NCBI GenBank assembly: GCA_045536425.1
Contig: JAZSNN010000026.1
Location: 53,188-117,187 of the forward strand
Source of the DNA: UBA11540 sp045536425
GTDB taxonomy: Bacteria > Bacillota > Clostridia > Oscillospirales > Ruminococcaceae
Reading direction: 5' to 3'
DNA length: 64,000 bases
In this document: piece by piece, positions 61,809 to 64,000 of the stretch
How the letters are laid out: the number at the start of each line of letters is the position of its first letter
How positions within the stretch are numbered: the first letter of the stretch is position 1
Translations under genes and position numbers: made by a program
Notes under the pieces: generated by a model
Database searches by the model: none
What the model was told of the DNA's origin: nothing
Seen by the model: only the letters and a program-made list of their open reading frames with translations

Positions 61809-63107
61809 ATGCAGTCAATATGGGAAAAAGGTCTGATACGGACAACCTTTGGAATGCTTGATAAAAACAAAAATACCGACGTGCTGATAGTCGGCGGTGG
61901 TATTGCGGGGATACTGTGCGCTCACAAATTAAAAAACGCGGGTGTGGATTGTCTGCTCGTCGAAGCTGACGAAATCTGTAACGGAATCACCAAGAATACC
62001 ACGGCAAAGATTACCCTGCAGCACGGCTTGATTTACGGCAAAATGATAAAACGCTTCGGCGAGGACAAGGCACGGCAATACCTGAAAGCACAAACCAATG
62101 CCGTCAAGGAATATGAAAAGCTTTGCGAAAAAATTGACTGCGATTATGAAATACGGGATAACTGCGTCTATTCCTTGACCGACCGAAACAAGATTGAAAA
62201 GGAGATTTCAGCTCTTTCAAAACTCGGCTTGAATGCTGAGTTTTCGGATGCCCGCGAGCTTCCTTTTGAGGTTGCGGGTGCCGTCCGTGTCAAAAATCAG
62301 GCGCAGTTTCACCCTCTGAATTTTCTCTATGCGATTGCAAAGGACCTGCCAATCTATGAACATACTAAGGTCGTAGAACTAATGCCATATAAAGCACTCA
62401 CAAATCACGGCACAATTACCTACAAAAAGCTTATCATCGCCACCCACTTCCCGATACTGAATAAACACGGCTTGTATCCGCTAAAGCTCTATCAGCACCG
62501 CTCCTACGTTTTGGCACTAAAGGGCGCGCAGAATGTGAATGGAATGTACGTGGACGACTCTGATACAGGACTCTCCTTCAGAAGCTACGGCAACCTTTTG
62601 CTCCTTGGCGGCGGCGGACACCGCACGGGCAAAAAGGGCGGATGTTGGCAGGAGCTCGAGAGATTTGCCAAGAAGCACTATAAAAATGCCGAGATAGTCG
62701 CCAGATGGGCGACGCAGGATTGTATGACGCTGGACGATGTTGCCTATATCGGACAGTATTCAAAATCCACCCCCGACGTGTTTGTTGCAACGGGGTTTAA
62801 TAAGTGGGGAATGACAAACGCAATGGTTTGTGCAGATATTCTCTGTGACCTTGTTCGCGATAAGATAAATCCATATACCGAGGTCTTTTCACCCTCGCGC
62901 ACTATGCTTCGTCCACAACTTGCCGTCAATGCGCTAGAATCCACTGTGGGACTCCTCACACCCACAACTCCGCGCTGTCCGCACCTTGGATGCGCTCTGA
63001 AATATAACCGCGCCGAGCATTCGTGGGACTGTCCCTGCCACGGCTCGCGCTTTACAGAGGACGGCAACCTCATCGATAACCCCGCTACCGACGACCACCC
63101 AATCTAG
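61809..63107 (+). CDS. FAD-dependent oxidoreductase with C-terminal Rieske [2Fe-2S] domain
   Basis: 432 residues. The N-terminal DAO-type FAD domain has VLIVGGGIAGILCAHKL and LVEADEICNGITKNTTAKIT. The C-terminal about 75 residues hold a Rieske cluster site, CPHLGCALKYN and CPCHGSRF, which gives the two Cys-His pairs. The same fusion is common in Bacilli (YhfW-like). The substrate is unknown. GGAGGG precedes the ATG. Its 3' end overlaps a convergent gene by 23 bases. Confidence 0.9.
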   Translation: MQSIWEKGLIRTTFGMLDKNKNTDVLIVGGGIAGILCAHKLKNAGVDCLLVEADEICNGITKNTTAKITLQHGLIYGKMIKRFGEDKARQYLKAQTNAVKEYEKLCEKIDCDYEIRDNCVYSLTDRNKIEKEISALSKLGLNAEFSDARELPFEVAGAVRVKNQAQFHPLNFLYAIAKDLPIYEHTKVVELMPYKALTNHGTITYKKLIIATHFPILNKHGLYPLKLYQHRSYVLALKGAQNVNGMYVDDSDTGLSFRSYGNLLLLGGGGHRTGKKGGCWQELERFAKKHYKNAEIVARWATQDCMTLDDVAYIGQYSKSTPDVFVATGFNKWGMTNAMVCADILCDLVRDKINPYTEVFSPSRTMLRPQLAVNALESTVGLLTPTTPRCPHLGCALKYNRAEHSWDCPCHGSRFTEDGNLIDNPATDDHPI

Positions 63108-63612
63108 TCGCAGGGTCTTGAAACAGCGGGATTTCGGGAGGGGTAAAGGTGAATATAATAAACAATATTCCGATTAAACAAATTATACCAAACGCAATCC
63201 ACGGCATCCCGCACTTGATTTCGCCTTTTTTGAAAAAACGCGTTTCGAGTAAAAAGGTTGCCGCCGCTGCAACAAAGAAAATCGAAATGTTAACCCAGTC
63301 GGGCGACCTGCCGAACACGCCGTTTATGGTGTAAAATAAAACGGGAATTGACAAAAGTCCCACCAAAACGCCTATCAGTTTTATACACCAAAAATTATCA
63401 AAGGTTTTGAAAAAACGGCTTTGAATCAACGCGAAGATAAAAAGCGGAAAGAACAAAAGCTTCATATGCTCCCAAGTGGACTCGTTGATAGCTGAGAATG
63501 GCGCAACCAACGCACTACCAACCGTCCAATCATATAAAAAATGAAGCAAAGACCCAAAAACCACCGCAAAAACAAACCCGCCAAACTGCCAAATCGCTAA
63601 ATCCCGCTTCAA
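63085..63612 (-). CDS. DUF6512-like membrane protein
   Basis: 175 residues, five to six helices, with LLHFLYDWTVGSALVAPFSAINESTWEHMKLLFFP, a conserved HFxYDW/NES(T/V)WEHxK pattern of a clostridial membrane family of unknown function. The TTG at 63612 follows GGTGGGGG; an ATG further up has no ribosome site. Confidence 0.75.
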   Translation of the reverse strand: MKRDLAIWQFGGFVFAVVFGSLLHFLYDWTVGSALVAPFSAINESTWEHMKLLFFPLFIFALIQSRFFKTFDNFWCIKLIGVLVGLLSIPVLFYTINGVFGRSPDWVNISIFFVAAAATFLLETRFFKKGEIKCGMPWIAFGIICLIGILFIIFTFTPPEIPLFQDPATRLGGRR

Positions 63613-63727
63613 ACCCCCACCACCTAAAATATGATAGTAAAATTCTATGCGGTTTGCCTTGATACTATTCTGACAGATAGAAGCTGTGTTCCAAGATGTC
63701 AAATATTTAATACACGTTCAAAAAACT
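63613..63727. other. Short intergenic region without recognised features
   Basis: Nothing convincing was seen between the DUF6512-like gene and the tRNA-Pro terminator. Confidence 0.6.
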
Positions 63728-63757
63728 AAAAGACAGATAGCGAACGCTATCTGTCTT
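63728..63757 (-). terminator. Terminator downstream of the tRNA-Pro fragment
   Basis: AAAAGACAGATAGC and GCTATCTGTCTTTT around GAAC; Ts on both sides. Confidence 0.85.
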
Positions 63758-63760
63758 TTG

Positions 63761-63805
63761 TTGGTCGGAGCGAGGTGACTCGAACACCCGGCATCTTGCT
63801 CCCAA
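63761..63805 (-). pseudogene. 3' half of tRNA-Pro (anticodon loop to CCA)
   Basis: On the minus strand TTTGGGA (loop with TGG anticodon), GCAAG, ATGCC, T-arm GGGTG-TTCGAGT-CACCT, CGCTCCG and ACCA are in perfect tRNA order. The 5' half is missing: the loop should be preceded by CTTGC but is preceded by AATTC, and no D-arm is present. This looks like the duplicated att core left at one end of an element integrated in a tRNA-Pro gene. Confidence 0.8.
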
Positions 63806-63948
63806 AGAATTTGGAAGTACCGGTCTCCGCTCGTTTCTAGGCATTTCCGCCCCTTTCCGCTCGGAAACACATCCTTTCCGGCTTTTCTTTCTCCACTGTT
63901 TCCGTGTGCTCCGGTCGTGTAAATGGGATAAACTGTGGTCAAGAAAAA
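63806..63948. other. Possible left end of an integrated element
   Basis: No gene is seen. Several short CGGAAA/TTTCCG repeats occur on alternate strands (63844-63905), which could be integrase arm sites. Too little sequence remains to tell. Confidence 0.3.
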
Positions 63949-63987
63949 CACCCCGAATGCAGCTCTAAGCCGCATCCGAGGTGTTTT
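63949..63987. terminator. Terminator near the right edge
   Basis: ACACCCCGAATGC and GCATCCGAGGTGT (13 bp, two G-U) with Ts on both flanks. Confidence 0.75.
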
Positions 63988-64000
63988 TTGTCGTCTGTAT

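Noticed and set aside
63718..63975. 85-codon minus-strand frame
   Set aside because: It reads through the tRNA-Pro fragment and terminators; the C-terminal part is just translated tRNA.

Overview
The window reads as chromosomal DNA of an anaerobic low-to-moderate G+C Firmicute of class Clostridia, probably an Oscillospirales-type gut or plant-fibre bacterium. This rests on gene content and family resemblance: IreB, a YloU/FakA pair, T-box, ZTP and THF leaders, ECF S-components, a DUF5696/Yip1 sugar-uptake locus, a one-chain PurL, a split PurH system and many SipW-dependent surface proteins. No rRNA or species marker is present, so the assignment is inference.

Left part (1-14.7 kb) is housekeeping: truncated fakA and yloU, tRNA-Arg, a candidate small RNA, trkH-trkA potassium uptake, rpsT, a pair of bacterial PH-domain membrane proteins followed by a ComEC-like hydrolase, GAPDH, a GH5 lipoprotein, coaX next to a probable pantothenate ECF S-component, and cysE-cysS behind a Cys T-box.

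Middle left (15-34.9 kb) serves carbohydrate use. One eight-gene cluster has a giant solute-binding protein, two pairs of ABC permeases, an NHL/TPR membrane protein, a Yip1 protein and a DUF5696 protein, but no ATPase. After folT (THF riboswitch) and ireB come three large paralogous beta-helix, GH28/GH49-like proteins, two of them lipoproteins.

Middle right (35-48.7 kb, minus strand) is a purine and one-carbon cluster, purE-purF-purM-purN-IMP cyclohydrolase-AICAR formyltransferase-glyA-purD-purL-fhs, preceded by a strong promoter and a ZTP riboswitch. PurF lacks its Cys2 nucleophile and the IMP cyclohydrolase is of the archaeal PurO type.

The most interesting region is 48.9-57.9 kb: a seven-gene minus-strand operon of SipW-type signal peptidase and TasA/camelysin-like surface proteins (two fused to beta-helix domains). 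Next to it lies a tyrosine recombinase gene inside a 1.44-kb segment bounded by perfect 23-bp inverted repeats. A consensus promoter at the far end of the segment points out of it into a terminator. Inversion would turn it toward the surface operon. I read this as a phase-variable surface-fibre system, shown here in the OFF orientation.

The right end (58-64 kb) holds a PQ-loop protein and an MFS transporter, a candidate long non-coding RNA, a rhodanese lipoprotein, thioredoxin under a palindromic operator, a lipoprotein, a FAD-Rieske oxidoreductase, a DUF6512-like membrane protein, and a 3' half of tRNA-Pro that looks like the attachment-site scar of an element lying beyond the window.
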